A DNA stretch of 64,000 nucleotides from Zingiber officinale (GCF_018446385.1 NC_056002.1:29746636-29810635); one strand, 5' to 3'. Positions 36,010 to 48,277 are shown, counted from the first letter of the stretch. Notes: a model not told the origin generated them from the letters alone. Numbers and translations are program-made.

Positions 36010-37215
36010 ATGAGGGCGTTGCAGAATCTAAGGCTGAAGTTTTCGAGCTCTTGGTTAGTTTCACAGACAGTAAACACTAGCAAGCACACTGATCTTCATA
36101 AACTAACTTCTGAGCATGCCTTAAACAATCCAACTGGTATTGGTTTCCAAGGACAGAAACAGCAAAAAAAATTTAAGAAATGCACCTTGTGATTTTGTTG
36201 AAGTTACATTTGGTACTTCATTGCTTCTTCAAATTCAAATGCCCTTAATGGTTGCTTATGCAATATCTCTAAGCCAACTGCTGTTGGCGCTTCTACGACT
36301 CCCACAAGCTCTCCTTTACCATGCATGGTGCAATCAACACTTCCGTCAAATGGAGATCCTTCTGTCTCCCAAGGAACAGATTTTGATGCTGAGAAGCTTG
36401 AGACAAATTATTCATGGGGATTTGGTTCTCAGCTTCAGGCTGTCTCTTCCTTAGGTTACGGAACATCAAACCCACGTCTCACTGAAGATGACGCTAAGAG
36501 ATTAAACCATCATATTCTCTTTATACATCTGTTTCTTTCATTCTGTCGCCATCGCCTTTACAAAATTTCCATTCTCTTAGTAGTTGTTAGTGCAGCTAGA
36601 AGCCACTCTTGCCTTGCACTCATCGCAAATCATGATTATGAAATAGCACTCTAGCGATTGCGATTAGTGGGTGAATGCCAATTTGGCAACAAGTTTAGAT
36701 TATATGCACCAAGGAGCATCCCCTTGTGTCAATATTATTCTGTATGACAATTGAAAGTCTGGATTACACTTTGGGAAGTGTAATATATGTTAAGGTGAAT
36801 TAGTAGTTATACATACTCTTTGCTTTTCATTAAGAGGTTGTGAATGATCTAATTAAATTTGATTTAGTGTTCCTCTTCAGATCCATTCATCAAAAGGGAA
36901 TGGTGAACCTATCATGGAGACTGGAGCATCATCATTATCCCGTCTGAAGGAGATTGCAACCTCTTCAGCCGAAGGCTTTCCTCATGAAGGATCCACCATA
37001 AAACCTGGTGTTGATTCAGAGGTTGTGGCTCATACCCCAACCTTCCATGGGGCTCGAAGAGCAGGCCTGGTCTTAAAGGTAAGACCGTCACCTACAAGTT
37101 TAACAAAAACCAAATCAAGATTGTTTGTGCCTGCCATGGGTCTCACGTGTCCTCTAATGAGTTCATTCGGCATGCAAGTTCTGATTCTGTTGACCCGAAA
37201 ATAACACAAGCTCGA
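36010..37215 (+). pseudogene. Fragmented gene with a NINJA/AFP-like C-terminal domain
   Basis: Two exon-like stretches. The first (36140-36510) reads VGASTTPTSSPLPCMVQSTL, then SQLQAVSSLGYG and LTEDDAKRLN. The second (36890-37210) reads ETGASSLSRLKEIATSSAEG, HGARRAGLVLK, then after a frame change IKIVCACHGSHVSSNEFIRH. That last block resembles the C-terminal TDBD-type domain of NINJA/AFP co-repressor adaptors, which bind Tify-domain proteins. There is no start, several frame changes, and no continuous ORF above about 110 codons. Probably a dead copy or a captured gene piece; the family assignment of the first part is open. Confidence 0.45.
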
Positions 37216-37794
37216 TATCGCGATGGCAATAGTCTAGTCATGGTTCGACGATGATTGGTGGTGGTTTAACAATAGCTAGTGGTGAGTAGTCACAGCGGCC
37301 CTACCATACTATGGCTCGCCAATGACAAATAGCGGTTTGGCTATGGTTTGTTAACTATTGTTGTCGGTCGAAGAAAAGGTGTATTGTTCTTTCTCCATTT
37401 CCTTGAACTCACTATTAGTGATTGCTATTAAAAATTTACTAAGATTGTGTCCCTTGGGGACACTTAAACCTTGGCATTATAACACATGATAATCATTATT
37501 AGCAAAAATTGATGAAGAAAATGTCATTAGTTGAAGAACTTTTTTGAAGCCTAAGAAATTCACAAATGAAAAGTTTGTGCTCCAACTACCATGCAAAACT
37601 ACCAATCTGATATTTTGTATGTTTTTAAAGACCATTTTTTTTTTTGGGTGTTGAATGCTAAGTAGGAAAGGAGGTTTAACGTTCTTTCATAAAGAACAAT
37701 TGGTAATGCGTTTTTTTATGATACAAAAAAAATGGAAGGATTAGCAGTGGTGAACAATAAATCAAATAAGGATGATGGTTTAATGATAGAGCTA
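37216..37794. other. Intergenic, no gene seen
   Basis: AT-rich, with a T-run at 37636-37646. A local GGCTATGGTTTG/GGTTCGACGATG-like G-rich patch lies near 37230-37370. Nothing coding. Confidence 0.5.
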
Positions 37795-37913
37795 TGATAC
37801 ACTCAAGGAAAAATCTCAATGAAATGCTCAAGGATAGACACATAAATGTGAGCCCATCATTTTATGTGTCTATCCTTGAGCATTTCATTGAGATTTTTTC
37901 CTTGAGCATATCA
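37795..37913. repeat. Near-perfect 45-bp snapback inverted repeat
   Basis: Left arm 37802-37846 and right arm 37861-37906 are reverse complements with a single extra T. The loop is 14 nt, and pairing extends imperfectly for about 7 more bases on each side. It could be a foldback MITE or a small-RNA hairpin locus. It lies 1.8 kb upstream of the GL2-like start codon. Confidence 0.9.
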
Positions 37914-39550
37914 TTTTTCTTAATGATATAATTCAGATGTTCAAGTTTTGTCTGCATGATTTTCTCTCAAGTAAATTCAAAGTATAATGTATCTATACTT
38001 AAAACGTCGATTTTCAAAATATTTGCTTTTATTGTTTCTTTAAATATTTTAAAGTATTCCACACGAGGAGTTGGCCATAAATCTTTTATTCTTTAATAAA
38101 GAATTACACTTATGAGAATCAAATGAGGAACTTAGGGACAAAAAAGAAGATCCCATCAAATAGATTTCATTTGTCATATGCTACAATATCCCAAAGATAT
38201 AAGCTCAATTATTTATCCCACATTATTATTCTATCTGTCTCCTTGCCATCTACCATTCCACAGCCACTTTCCTTGGCCATTTTATAATTATCATTTCCTT
38301 GGAGGTGGTGAATTCTCAATTCAAAGGTTTTTAATACATGTGAAATTTGATAAATATCTTTTTCTTCTTCTATTAGTTAATAAAAATATAGACATATTTA
38401 AGAAAATGACTTTTTTTTAAAAAAAAATAGAAATTATTTGGTTTTTAATCATAATGAACAAAACAAAATAATGAGAATTTATCCATATATTTATGTTTTC
38501 TTCCAAAGAATTTTTAATGGCATGATCATTGTTGTCATTGTTCAAGCTCTTCACTCCAAATCATTAATCACTAAATTGGCACTTGAAGATCAACCGCAAG
38601 ATTAGTCAAGCTCATATTTTACACTCTCAACAACCATTCAATAGATATATATATACACACTTCAAAGCTTATCCCGGAGAATGAAACAACTTATCGCAAG
38701 CAATTTTAGCGTCAACATTAGTCGAACTCAATCTAAACTCTCAACAACCATTCCACCTAATAATGAACTATATCTTTAAGCACAATGCTTGTAAACACTT
38801 AACTCCTATATTAATTTTCTATAATTGTCACATTCTTCGCGGGGCACTACTTTGCACCTAGAGGCAAATAAATCTCAACCGCTAAACATTGTTATCCGAT
38901 GACCTTGTTGGACTTGCTCTATCCGTTCAAGAAGGATTTGGATAAAACTATGAAGAGACAAGCCTAAGTATCAAGCCAAACTTACGTGCGCTTAGATGAC
39001 TAATATTCTTATGTGGACACTAGTCATGAAATAGATATCAAATCTCTTCACAACTCGTTCCATTAACTACATGAAAACATGATCTATGCAAGAAATTAGT
39101 TGGTCAAACATCATGATATGTTACAAATGATGTTTACTTGAATACACTTTTCGCGTAGTTTCTAAATCAAAAACAGTTGAACTTATTGGACTGGGCAAGT
39201 TCACTAAACCATTACCTAACATTTGCATGTCATTCATACCTAAAGAACACAGGCCAAAAGCACACCAAGGAGCAATAAAATGACATAAAATGGGGGTGGG
39301 GTTCCCTGCATTCTCGATCGATTGTTCTTTTGCCTTCTAAATTATGCTCTGGTTCAGCAAAAATTTCACAGTAGCATGGTGGAGACAGTTGAATTTGTTG
39401 AATCCGTAGAATTTAATATGAAGTGTCCATGGATGCTGATGATGCCACCATTGTTGTCAGCTGCCATTCAACCCTAACAGTCCTCCATTAGACCCTTTTG
39501 TTGATGATCAACCCAGTCTTTGTTTTTCATCATTTAATTCCTCTTTCTCC
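37914..39550. other. Upstream intergenic region of the GL2-like gene
   Basis: No ORF of note. It holds AT microsatellite sequence (TATATATATA at 38647-38656). A TATA box for the downstream gene cannot be fixed by eye. The last 300 bp become CT-rich as in a leader. Confidence 0.5.
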
Positions 39551-39625
39551 ATGTTCCACCTTCTTCAACTTTCCCTCTTGATGCTATTTGCTCTCTCTCA
39601 AGTGTCTCCACATTGCAACTTCTGA
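39551..39625 (+). other. Possible upstream ORF in the GL2-like leader
   Basis: ATG at 39551 opens a 24-codon frame (with a second in-frame ATG at 39581) closing at TGA 39623-39625, 28 nt before the main ATG. It is relevant only if transcription starts upstream of 39551, which the sequence alone does not show. Confidence 0.35.
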
Positions 39626-39653
39626 TTACATTTGGAATTGTCCGAGCAGTAGC

Positions 39654-42600
39654 ATGAACCGCGGCAATCCCCCAGTAAAAGACTTCTTTGCGTCTCCAGC
39701 TCTCTCCCTCTCCCTTGTAAGTACTCTTTTACTTGCTTTTGGACTAGAGGCTTTCTGCATGTTTCACGATCGTGTAACGTCTCTCTATTTGGTTACATCG
39801 TTTTGGAAATATCAATAGGCAGGTGTCTTCAGGAACAATGCATTGGAAGCCGCTGAGGTGGAGGATGGAGAGGAAGGAAGTGGTGGTGGAGGGCACTGTG
39901 GAGAGCAGGCAGGGATCAGCGGCGAGAACTCTGGGCCAGCAGATCGGTCTGATGAAGAGCAGGAGTCAAATGAATCTCTTGACACTGACAGGGAGGCTGG
40001 GAACAAGCTGAAGAGGAAGAAGTACCACAGGCACACTACTGAACAGATAAGAGAAATGGAAGTGTGAGTTGTATTCTAATTTTTTTGTGGCAAACCAACA
40101 AATTTGAGGTCAGAAAAATATATGCACCATTATCTAAACTAAACAACACTTTCTCGAGCTGTCGATAATGCTAATTCTTTCATTCACAATTTTGAAAACA
40201 GCTTGTTCAAGGACTCACCTCATCCAGATGAAAAGCAGAGGCAGCAGTTGAGCAAGCAGCTAGGGCTTTCAACTAGGCAAGTCAAGTTCTGGTTCCAAAA
40301 TCGACGAACCCAGATCAAGGTAACGAGTTGAAAACAGATTATCTGCATAAAGAGTAAAAGAGAACGTATCAGTGTCCAAAAAATCTTAACAAGGCTAGTC
40401 TTACATTGCACATCGGTAGCATTCATCCTTACTCTAACTAAACACCGTACGGTTTTGACTTCAGGCAGTGCAGGAGAGGCATGAGAATTCACTACTTAAG
40501 TCTGAGATAGAGAAATTACAAGAGGAGAACCGGGCAATGAGGGAGACAATCAAGAAGTCTTGCTGTCCCCACTGTGGTTTTACGACCATAAGCAAGGATA
40601 ATATCATGGCAACAGAGGAGCAACAACTTCGCATTGAAAATGCCAGGCTAAAAGCAGAGGTATGCTACGATTGGGCTGCTGCTGCAATACAAGTCTCACT
40701 ACTATCACCATTCAAACATTTCATCTGATATCATTCCTACAGCAATAACTATCTTGGTTCTATTTTGTAGATAGAAAAACTGCGCCAAATGCAAGGTAAC
40801 GCCCCTGATGGAACTCCTTCACCTAGTTCATCAGGCTCTGCAGGAACTGAACAAAACAAGGGCTCATTAAATAGCAATAGTGGGTTCTTCGGTTTAGATA
40901 AATCAAGAATTCTAGAGATTGTTAATGCTGGCCTGGATGAGCTGATCAAGATGTCCAGCACCCGTGAACCTTTGTGGATTCAAAGTGTCGAGACTGGAAG
41001 GGAGATATTAAACTATGATGAGTATGTCAAGGAATTCTCACATGATGTTTTGAGGAATGGATGTAATAGGAACATTGAGGCTTCCAGAGAGATTGGTGTT
41101 GTCTTCTTCGAAATTTTAAAGCTTGTACAAGCTTTCATGGATGTGGTAAGTTCATACATATATATACAAGCATCGAAAATTGCTTGACAAAGTCAATTTA
41201 TGATAATGAGCCCTCATAGAATTTGCTTTTACAACTTTCTTGTTCTGATAACCTTCTCAGTGTCAATATAAACATCAGGAAAACGAAAAGAAATCAGAAA
41301 CAGTATAGTCACTCACTTTTAATATGAATTCACATGCTCTTAACATCCTTACCATAAATAATAAAATCAGTAATTCAATGTCAATATGTGCCCTTCTAAT
41401 ATCTGCCTACTTTTATGTTTAGAACCAATGGAAGGAAATGTTTCCTTGCCTCATCTCCAATGGTTCCATCGTTGAGGTAATTTGTAGGGGGCAGGGTGAC
41501 AATAAAGAAGGAATAACACAGTTGGTAAGTTCCACAAACACTCATATTCTAAGACAAGTATAATTTCTTGAAGACACCACATTAGATTTTTTTTCCCAGA
41601 TGTTTGCAGAAATTCAGATGCTTACACCTCTGGTGCCAACAAGAGAAACATACTTTGTCAGGCATTGTAAGAAACTAAGCCCAAATAGATGGGCAATCTT
41701 AGATATATCAATTGACAAACTTGATGAAACTATAGATGCATCACTCGCGAAGTGCAGCAAGCGGCCCTCAGGCTGTATATTAGAGGACCAAGACAATGGT
41801 CATTGCAAGGTAATTAAATTGTATCTTAGCCATTCATTTATGTTCAAAGGAAGTTGTCGAAAGTCTATGAGATTATGCCAAAAGCAGATGTAAATCTTTT
41901 AATCCATCAGATTTCAACCTTTGTATCTAGGTGATATGGGTAGAGCATTGGGAATGTCAAAGGAATGTAATTCCAACCCTATATCGCACAATTGTTACCA
42001 ATGGCCTTGCTTTTGGTGCTCGACACTGGATGTCAACACTGCGACTGCAATGTGAAAGGGCAGTGTTCTTCATGGCAACTAACGTGCCTACTAGAGACTG
42101 TAATGGTATGGCAAGATTTCGTCATTTGCTATAAAAAAAAATGAATTTATTGCTGAACATCATAGCAAATAACACAGGGGTCTCCACACTGGCCGGAAGA
42201 AAGAGCATCCTGAAGCTTGGGCAAAGAATGACTGCAAGCTTTTGCAGAAACATTGGCACACCACGTAACCGTACATGGAACAAGATATCGACAAAGGTAG
42301 GAGAAGAGATTCGATTCACATCGAGGAAGATAATCAATGAACCTGGGGAACCACTTGGGGTGATAGTTTGTGCAGTTATGTCAACATGGATGCCTATTCC
42401 AGTAGTATCTCTGTTTGATTTTTTAAGGGATGAATCAAGAAGAACTGAAGTAAGATAAGGATGCATCGTTCCTTTTTGACATACTTGCCGGAATGATGCT
42501 AACCTATATCTATTTTTGGTTTTTCAGTGGGACATCATGCTTCTGTCTGGCCCAACTAAAACACTGGTCAACTTAGCAAAGGGCCAAGATCGTGGCAACT

Positions 42601-43127
42601 CTGTTACAGTCTATGTAAGTTTTCATGCATTCTACCCATTAGTTCATGAGTGGCACTACTTGAAAATATAGCAGTTTAGTTTCCTATTTTTAATGAATTA
42701 CTATATATATTGATTTGATGCACTTCTTGGTGTCCCTATACAGACAATGAACTCAACAGAGAAGCCTAACATTTGGGTTCTTCAAGATAGTAGTACTAAC
42801 TCTTTTGAGTCAATGGTGGTATTTGCCCCTGTGGACATTGATGGCATGCAATCAGTGATAAATGGGTGCGACTCAAGTAACTTGTCTATATTGCCATCGG
42901 GGTTCTCTATTCTTCCTGATGGGCTCGAGACTAGGCCTCTCGTGATCACATCTAGGCCAGAAGAGAGGGCACTGGAAGGAGGATCTTTGCTAACAATAGC
43001 ATTCCAAATTCTTGCCAATTCATCGTCATCAGCAAAACTAACAATGGAATCAGTGGAGACTGTGAATGCACTTGTTTCATGTACATTGCAGAATATAAAG
43101 AAAGCCTTTAAATGTGAGGATGGCTAG
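39654..43127 (+). CDS. GL2: HD-ZIP IV transcription factor, GLABRA2-like, 11 exons, 741 aa
   Basis: Exons: 39654-39716, 39819-40063, 40202-40319, 40465-40659, 40771-41145, 41423-41524, 41600-41809, 41931-42105, 42178-42449, 42528-42614, 42744-43127. All introns are GT-AG and in phase; the coding length is 2226 nt. The N-terminus [19 protein letters not shown] is the GL2 signature. An acidic stretch (60-80) follows, then the homeodomain (about 86-144, ending [14 protein letters not shown]), a zipper-loop-zipper with a CxxC pair (C176, C179; about 145-225), the START domain (about 250-485) and the START-adjacent domain to the end. The length is close to Arabidopsis GL2 (747 aa). The protein binds DNA as a dimer in epidermal nuclei; GL2 promotes trichome and non-hair root cell fate. 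No broken residue seen, so it is likely functional. Confidence 0.95.
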
Positions 43128-44155
43128 CCAATGCAGTTTGTATCAGTTAACTTGTGACCATTATTCTGTAAAGGAGAAAATAATTTATAGTAGGATAAGA
43201 CAATGGGCAGATAATTATGTAAGTGTTCACTTTTTCAAACATGAACCCTAGAATCTGCACTAGAACGAATTAAATTGCAGATCTAAGTTGAAAATCAGGA
43301 TTAATGCAGCCAGAGATTCCTTTTCCAATGAATTCTTATAAAGCAATGTTGCATGTTACCTAAAACAATTAAGCATCATTGGCAGTAAAGATGGCGCAAA
43401 ATGTTGGAAACCTAAAGACAAAATCTAAAATTTCAAACCTGAGGATAGCACTAGGTCCCATTTCTTGAGTTTTATAAATTATTGCTACTCCTGTTAGCAC
43501 TCTTCTTTCACCAAGCCCTTGGGGTTTTCAATGGCATGTGTTTTGGACCTATTCATGAACTTCAAATTAAACACCAAATATTTTAGTCAGAGTCATTTTA
43601 TTTTTGCCAGTTTTACTCTTTGAAAATTGTTTCTTTTGGAAGGGTATGACTGTTCTATGAATGTGAATTAGGGGGAAATCACCTCTGTAAAATTCTTTGC
43701 CTACAGTCTTCAGAATCCCCCCTCCTTCCTTTCAAGTGTTCTTTCCACCATTTATTTTTCACTGCTCAAAGTGGACAGGACCTACAACAAGCCTCTACAC
43801 CATCATACCACAGCTGGAACAGGGAAATCATTGGTCATATCCTTGGGATAGAAGACCAGAAACAATCCAACAAAAGGACCAATCTTAGCCCAAGGACTTT
43901 AAACTTTGGCTAGTTACCTCCAGTTTGCAATTTTTCTGTTCATTTTGTATCATGATCATTGACATAAACTTGATCATGTTGAGACTGGGGAAGACGATAA
44001 TAACAAAAAAAAAAACAAAGGAAGCTCCATTCTACAATAATAAAGGCACAATATCCAACCAAACCCTCGTTAGAGATCAATGCTTGGAGAAAAAAAAGGC
44101 ACAAATTTGATTTTGGAACAACGTCGCAAGAAAAACGAGAATCATATCTTGTTTC
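43128..44155. other. 3' flank of the GL2-like gene, no further gene seen
   Basis: The first few hundred bases are presumably 3' untranslated region. The rest is AT-rich with a short CT-rich patch (43705-43760) and an A-run (44006-44017). Nothing coding. Confidence 0.5.
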
Positions 44156-44159
44156 TTAG

Positions 44160-44710
44160 ATCATCGTGAGAAGAACTAAACTATCTATCAAATTGAGGAT
44201 AGGGAGAAATAGTGGAGGAAACAAAAGATTAACCGGTAACGAACAGAGAGGTAGATTTACCTCATACATCCACAAAAATCCACTACGACACCGTTTCATC
44301 GCCGGCGAAAGAAACGACATGCTCATCGTCTCCGGCTTCGCCATCGCCGGTACAAGAGCGACGCCCCCAAATCTCTAGGAGACGGCGAACGGTATAAGTC
44401 TCGAGACTACAACCCGAAACCCGAAACCCGAATCCCGAATCCCGAATCCGACATTTAAAATTGGACCTTAATTGGAGTCCCTTAAATAAATAAATATTGC
44501 CAAAATCCGGATCCTAGTTAACGGGTACCCAAATTCTACCCTATTTGTTTGGGAACTGAAGAGCACTTCAGTGGCGAATCCAGCAACAGCGACGGCAGCG
44601 GAGGCGACCAAAGTTGCCGCCACGGAGACCGCCGGGGAAAGCTCCTTATACGGAAGCAATAATCTCTCCGTCCATTCATCCCTCTGCTCGTCGCCTTTCT
44701 TCTTCGCAGG
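44160..44710. other. Divergent exon-like pair with repeated CCCGAAW motif between them
   Basis: On the minus strand, ATG 44344 opens a 28-codon stretch (MAKPETMSMSFLSPAMKRCR) ending at a GTAAAT donor-like site near 44261. On the plus strand, a frame from a GTG at 44566 (ANPATATAAEATKVAATETA) ends at GCAG|GTTCT near 44709. Between them lie five CCCGAAA/CCCGAAT repeats (44407-44448). This has the look of a divergent promoter with two first exons, but no downstream exons were recognised on either side. Low confidence. Confidence 0.25.
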
Positions 44711-44879
44711 TTCTAACTCTCTCCTCCTCTTTTGGCACCGTAATGTAATGGAGTACTCCCTAGTTTTCTTCTCCTCGTAAATTTGCTACAGAAGAAGATC
44801 TAATTTTGTTTTAAGTGATCTTTATTGTGCCAGATCTATATGAATTTTGTTGAAATTATAGATTTTTTTCCTCACCAAT

Positions 44880-47150
44880 ATAAGCCATCCCTCCCAGTAC
44901 ACTAACTTCTCTAAGTAGTAGAATTTCTTGTTAGGCGCAACATTCTGAGATTTCTTCGCCGACTTGGCATCTTCTGATCTTGGGGTTTTGCTGATGGTAC
45001 CTGAGTCTTCGTCGTTTGCCTGAATACCTCGATCCCACTGCCAATCAATGAAATCTGATAGTGTCGTGAATCATTGGATTCTATTTTCTGAAGTTGAATA
45101 ACTTCCTCTTTTTTAACTGGTTCTGGTTCTACTCTTGGTGACTCTCTCTTTAAGTCTTCCTCAAGTGGGTTTCGAGCAAGAGTGTCTGCACGGAGAACAT
45201 CTTCCATCCGCGATATCACAGTGAAAGTTAAACTTTCTAGAACCCTTGATTAGCTTTCCAGGATAGCTAACCCAACATCCTGAAATATTTTTAACAATCA
45301 GAGGAGATCAATGTTGGATCCATTATTTTGCTAGGGAAGAATTGCACTTATATGGCAACAAGTTTGAATTTTGTCTTCTGCTTGTATATTGTATTGAATT
45401 TTGCTTATGTCCAATGTCGATGGAGGAATTCCAGGGATTCTGTGCTTAAGAATGAGCAAGATAGTCTCTGCCCTATCTTCGAATTGTTCCAGCTTCTCCT
45501 GGCTATCACCTGCAACCCCTGCAACTGTTACCCATGATGACTTGACATCCTTATTCTTCTTCTTCCTCTTCCAAATGACCACTGATGCTTCAATTCGGTT
45601 TTTGAGGTCTAGGATTGTGTGCTCGGTTGACAAGTCTAGGGTGGTCTCGAGGAATGCTTCGACATCAAATCCTTCATCTGTGATATATCTATAGAGCGAG
45701 TCTCCAAGGCTTGACCTTCCATTCTGTGTCATGGAAAGTGATCAAGGGCCATAGTGAAAAGTAAGTGGAAAGAAAAATATTGATTACTTGATTGAATTTT
45801 TGTTCACTTTCAGTTGGTTAAGTATTACTATAGTCATCTAGTTGTTTGAAATAAAGAAATTAAGATCACATCATCATCGTCGTGTTCCAACTTTTCGGGA
45901 TTAGTCACATGATCGTCTATTGAGCTCTATGAAATATTATTTAAATCATTATATATTACATTGATTAACATTTTGTTGGTCTCCCTCTAGAGCTAAAGTA
46001 AGGACACAGATTCCATAAGATGTACCCTGAAAATATGTTCTTGCATTGATTTTCTTAAATCAGCAACCATTTTGAGGCTGAAATCAAAATTCTACCTTAG
46101 GAAGGTTTTCGATGTAGTATTCTGGAATCTCCATTTCTATTAGAACATTGGCATTTATAGCCATAGCAGTTTTGAGCACTTGGCTAACAAGCTCTTTCTG
46201 ATGATGAATGCATTTTCTGGATTCTTCAGACAACCCATTTTACCTGGACTTTCACTGTCGGGAGCCACCACTTATCTTCTGCCCACTTCCTTCCCTGAAT
46301 CCTTACCATCCCTTGACAGATACCAGAACCCTTTTTGGTCCTTGAAATTGTCAAGGTATCCCTGCGTTTATCAAGGTCAAGTATCAGAATCTCCTTTACA
46401 ATCACTCAGAAATCATTTCTGATTAGTCATGTGTATCATTCTTACAATGAGCATAGCATCGAGCTTCCGCAGAGCAGGAATGTTCATGCGAAGATCTTTT
46501 CTTTGCTGAGTTATCATTATGTAAACAACATGATCGAAATTATATCATGTATATGCGAGCTCCAAATGCTCATTCGCACTGGTGCTTTTAGATGTTCATA
46601 AGTAACAAGAGGACATTGGAATCCATTTTTCGAGTCTACCTCCATGCATCTTCCATCTTCCAATGTTTGTTGCTAGGGGACAAATTCGACAATGTAGTCA
46701 GTGAACGTGAAGAGCCAATCGATTTCTCTTCTCCACCTCCCCTTCCTTCCGGCCGACATTGGTTCTAAGCGCCATCATTGCTCTCCCCAAACAGAAGCTG
46801 AAAGAATGATTTTGATTAATTTTGTTTGCGAGAGGAATAGTTATGCAGTTATATTTAATCATTTTTGCTGTTAATTATTTATTTAATCATTTTTGTTATG
46901 CTAATTGTATTGGACTATTTTCATTAATGAGATATGGATAGATTAAAAATATTTTTGCGTAAACAGTAGGTAATTAAAATTTCATATTAAATAAATTATT
47001 TAATTTTCTATATATATAACCTGCAAGATGATGGCATTGGAGAGAGCCAAAGCAGAGGAAACTCCTGTGCCTCCCCTGACATATCTTCCCCAAGTAACAA
47101 CTTAGCAAATCTCTCCTTTAGCATCTCCACATCTAGCCTAGATCAAACTC
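44880..47150 (-). pseudogene. RopGEF (PRONE-domain) pseudogene
   Basis: Minus-strand exons, 5' to 3': 47021 to about 47150 (MLKERFAKLLLGEDMSG), 46640-46797 (WRREIDWLF, DYIVEFVP), 46446-46504 (LRMNIPALRKLDAMLI), 46096-46361 (DKWWLP, then QVLKTAMAINANVLIEMEIP), 45388-45723 (NGRSSLGDSLYRYITDEGFD to ISKIQYN) and about 44880-45279 (SRMEDVLRADTLARNP, then a Glu/Lys-rich tail). These are the PRONE blocks of plant Rop guanine-nucleotide exchange factors, which activate Rop GTPases at the plasma membrane. Inactivating changes: stops at 46775-46777, 46673-46675 and 45250-45252, a one-base insertion near 46239, and a donor GT changed to AT at 45387. The N-terminal variable region was not found. Confidence 0.9.
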
Positions 47151-48046
47151 CGCGATAAGAAACTAGGAAAAAAAATCATCGAGGACAATCTTTTATGCAT
47201 ACACCTGATGGAGGTATGCCTCCATCCTTTGTGAATTATAATTTGGTTTTGGTTTCCTATCTGTCTGAGGAGTTGTTGTTGTTGTTATTGTTGGAAGTTT
47301 TTGAGCCTTCGTTGTTAAGCAGAGGCGGGATTTTTCAATAATATTATTGATATATTACACCAAGATCCAATTTTTATACCAAAACCTGAAGAAAAGAAAC
47401 GAACCGGTCAACAAACAAAACACTATGAAATAATTGATCAAAAACAGAGGAAGAAGAAGATGACGACTAAACGACTAATATGAACTCTCTCACTGTTCTC
47501 ACTTTAAACCTTCACCGGAAGCAGCTGAAAACGGAGAGAAATAAATCATGCAGGGAAAAGAAGAAGTTGGGAGCAGGGCGTGCTTGCTGCTAGCTCCATT
47601 AATATACATACGGAGGTAGAGTACTGAGCTAGATATTTGGTTCTCTTTCTCCTTTACCGGGCTTCCATTAAAAATTGGTCACATTAATGACTTTTGCACT
47701 TGAAGCAAATCGGTAATTTTGGAGTAAGTATTCATTAGTGTTCACATTTTCTCTAATAATTCGTTGTTTTTACCATTCAATTTCGTCTAATTAATCTTAA
47801 AAATTCCTCTTAATTTATTTATGGAATAAATTTAAAATTTAATCCATGCTTTTTCTTTCTTCTGAAATAGTATAATAGATTTAGATTGCTTGGAAGGATC
47901 TTATCATTAAGAACAACTTTTGTGAATCAAGAAGTTGCAAAAAGATAAATAAGCTCGTTTTGTGCTGCATTTTCACAACTGAGATAACGCGGGCCATCCG
48001 AGTCGTATTAGTGTTGAAAATGAGTCAGGGAGTATATATATATATA
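47151..48046. other. Intergenic, ending in a TA microsatellite
   Basis: No gene. A (TA)n run at 48033-48050 directly borders the pararetrovirus copy. Confidence 0.5.
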
Positions 48047-48263
48047 TATAATTCATTACTATTATATTTTTTTTTACTGTTTACTATCTACTATTTACTT
48101 TTTACTGTTATTAACTTTTTACTATCTACTGTCTATTTACTTTTGTTACTATCTACTGTTTACTTTTGTTACTATTTACTATCTACTGTTTACTTTTGTT
48201 ACTGTTTACTATCTACTGTCTGTTTACTTTTGTTACTGTTTACTATCTATAAAAAAAAAAAAA
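48047..48263 (+). repeat. 5' terminal direct repeat of pararetrovirus copy 1 (viral leader minisatellite)
   Basis: A run of TACTGTTTACTATC/TACTTTTGT motifs matching 56670-56890 almost base for base. A third, inverted copy is at 56905-57105 in copy 2. The short Tyr/Leu-rich ORFs through it are artefacts of the repeat. Confidence 0.85.
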
Positions 48264-48264
48264 T

Positions 48265-48277
48265 TGGTATCAGAGCC
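48265..48277 (+). other. Primer-binding site for initiator tRNA-Met (pararetrovirus)
   Basis: TGGTATCAGAGCC directly follows an A-run. This is the standard minus-strand priming sequence of caulimovirids. Confidence 0.9.

Noticed and set aside
44407-44448. Interstitial telomere repeat
   Set aside because: The motif is CCCGAAA/CCCGAAT, not CCCTAAA, and only about five units. Kept only as a note in the divergent exon pair.
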